This document shows positions 4,881-5,327 of a stretch of DNA of 5,327 bases, in pieces; positions within the stretch are counted from its first letter, which is position 1, and every line of letters starts with the position of its first letter. Both the position numbers and the translations under genes were made by a program. Source of the stretch: Candidatus Bathyarchaeota archaeon (GTDB lineage: Archaea; Thermoproteota; Bathyarchaeia; Bathyarchaeales; Bathycorpusculaceae); contig DAOVFC010000040.1 of assembly GCA_030668645.1 (NCBI GenBank), forward strand, positions 1 to 5,327, given 5' to 3'. The notes under the pieces were generated by a model that saw only the letters and a program-made list of their open reading frames with translations, was not told the DNA's origin and made no database searches.

Positions 4881-5327
4881 ATGATAAACCTTTGCGCTAA
4901 AGCCATCAATCACGTGTGGTTTGGGACGGCGTGCAGCGAGGAAAAAGTTTTTGCCACAACATTCGCCTTCAGCGAACAGAACTGTTTGCAAAACCTGTTG
5001 AGAAGCATTCCATACAACGTACCTTTTCAACATTCCGAAAGAGCTACTATTCTCGCTGAGAACATCGTAAACTTATTGAAGAATATTTATGATGGAAAAG
5101 AGGTTTCTTTCGGTTTTTCTTTAGCCACCGAATACGTGTCAAGCTATGCTAAAAAAGTGATTGAGACCGTGTTTTTGGTTCCTGTTGGATACGTGACTTC
5201 CTATGGCTTGGTCGCGAAGGCTGCTGGGGGAAGCCCTAGGGCTGTTGGCCGTGTTATGGCTCTGAATCCCTTTCCGTTGATTGTTCCGTGTCACAGGGTT
5301 GTTCGTTCAGATTTCAAGTTGGGGGGT
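4881..5327 (+). CDS. ogt: Methylated-DNA-protein cysteine S-methyltransferase (O6-alkylguanine repair), 3' end cut off
   Basis: Suicide DNA-repair protein that moves the alkyl group from O6-alkylguanine (and O4-alkylthymine) onto its own cysteine. The frame is open to the right edge with 149 residues. An N-terminal domain covers about 1-85, and the DNA-binding/catalytic domain follows: VPVGYVTSYGLVAKAAGGSPRAVGRVMALNPFPLIVPCHRVVRSD (from residue 100). Key residues by comparison with human MGMT are Tyr108 (Tyr114), the Arg finger Arg120 (Arg128) in the recognition helix of the helix-turn-helix, Asn129 (Asn137), and the alkyl-acceptor Cys137 in PCHRV (Cys145) with His138. The sequence stops at KLGG, so roughly 15-25 C-terminal residues, beginning with the usual GYSGG-like turn, are outside the window. 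It has its own promoter and is transcribed away from the isomerase-like gene. The assignment is secure; the activity looks intact. Confidence 0.95.
   Translation, partial: MINLCAKAINHVWFGTACSEEKVFATTFAFSEQNCLQNLLRSIPYNVPFQHSERATILAENIVNLLKNIYDGKEVSFGFSLATEYVSSYAKKVIETVFLVPVGYVTSYGLVAKAAGGSPRAVGRVMALNPFPLIVPCHRVVRSDFKLGG

Noticed and set aside
4845..5033. 62-residue minus-strand frame opposite the start of the alkyltransferase gene
   Set aside because: It overlaps a well-supported gene with a strong ribosome binding site on the other strand and encodes nothing recognisable.

Overview
The window is archaeal chromosomal DNA. It encodes a 20S proteasome beta subunit, a stand-alone AMMECR1 protein and an archaeal-type NadC. 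It also shows TATA-like boxes about 40-50 bases before start codons and GGTG/GGGAG-type ribosome binding sites. The ATTVG start of the proteasome subunit resembles the second beta subunit of crenarchaea, so a TACK-group archaeon (Bathyarchaeia-like) is my best guess. That placement rests on remembered family features, not on a search. Coding density is high and no mobile elements, CRISPR repeats, tRNAs or rRNAs were seen.

Layout: five genes lie on the minus strand and one on the plus strand at the right edge. Reading along the minus strand from the right, they are: a FucI/AraA-like sugar isomerase homologue (4632-3346), a proteasome beta subunit (3247-2627), an AMMECR1-domain protein (2562-1906), a MurG-like GT-B glycosyltransferase (1902-721), and NadC, quinolinate phosphoribosyltransferase (679 to beyond base 1, C-terminus cut off). 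AMMECR1 and the glycosyltransferase are separated by only 3 bases and must be co-transcribed. The other gaps are 41-98 bases, some with promoter-like boxes. On the plus strand, an O6-alkylguanine-DNA alkyltransferase starts at 4881 and runs off the right edge. It is divergent from the isomerase gene across a 248-base region with two opposed TATA/SD sets and two short inverted repeats.

The genes do not form one recognisable pathway: protein turnover, NAD synthesis, glycosyl transfer and DNA alkylation repair are mixed, as is common in archaeal housekeeping clusters. The most notable point is that the proteasome beta subunit has Ala where the catalytic, autoprocessing Thr1 should be, while the other active-site residues are kept. 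This suggests a non-catalytic beta subunit that needs a second, active beta subunit encoded elsewhere. Second-tier points are an uncharacterised isomerase-fold protein with metal-ligand candidates conserved, and a TTAA[A/G]CCTTAA element placed 15-18 bases before two of the minus-strand start codons.
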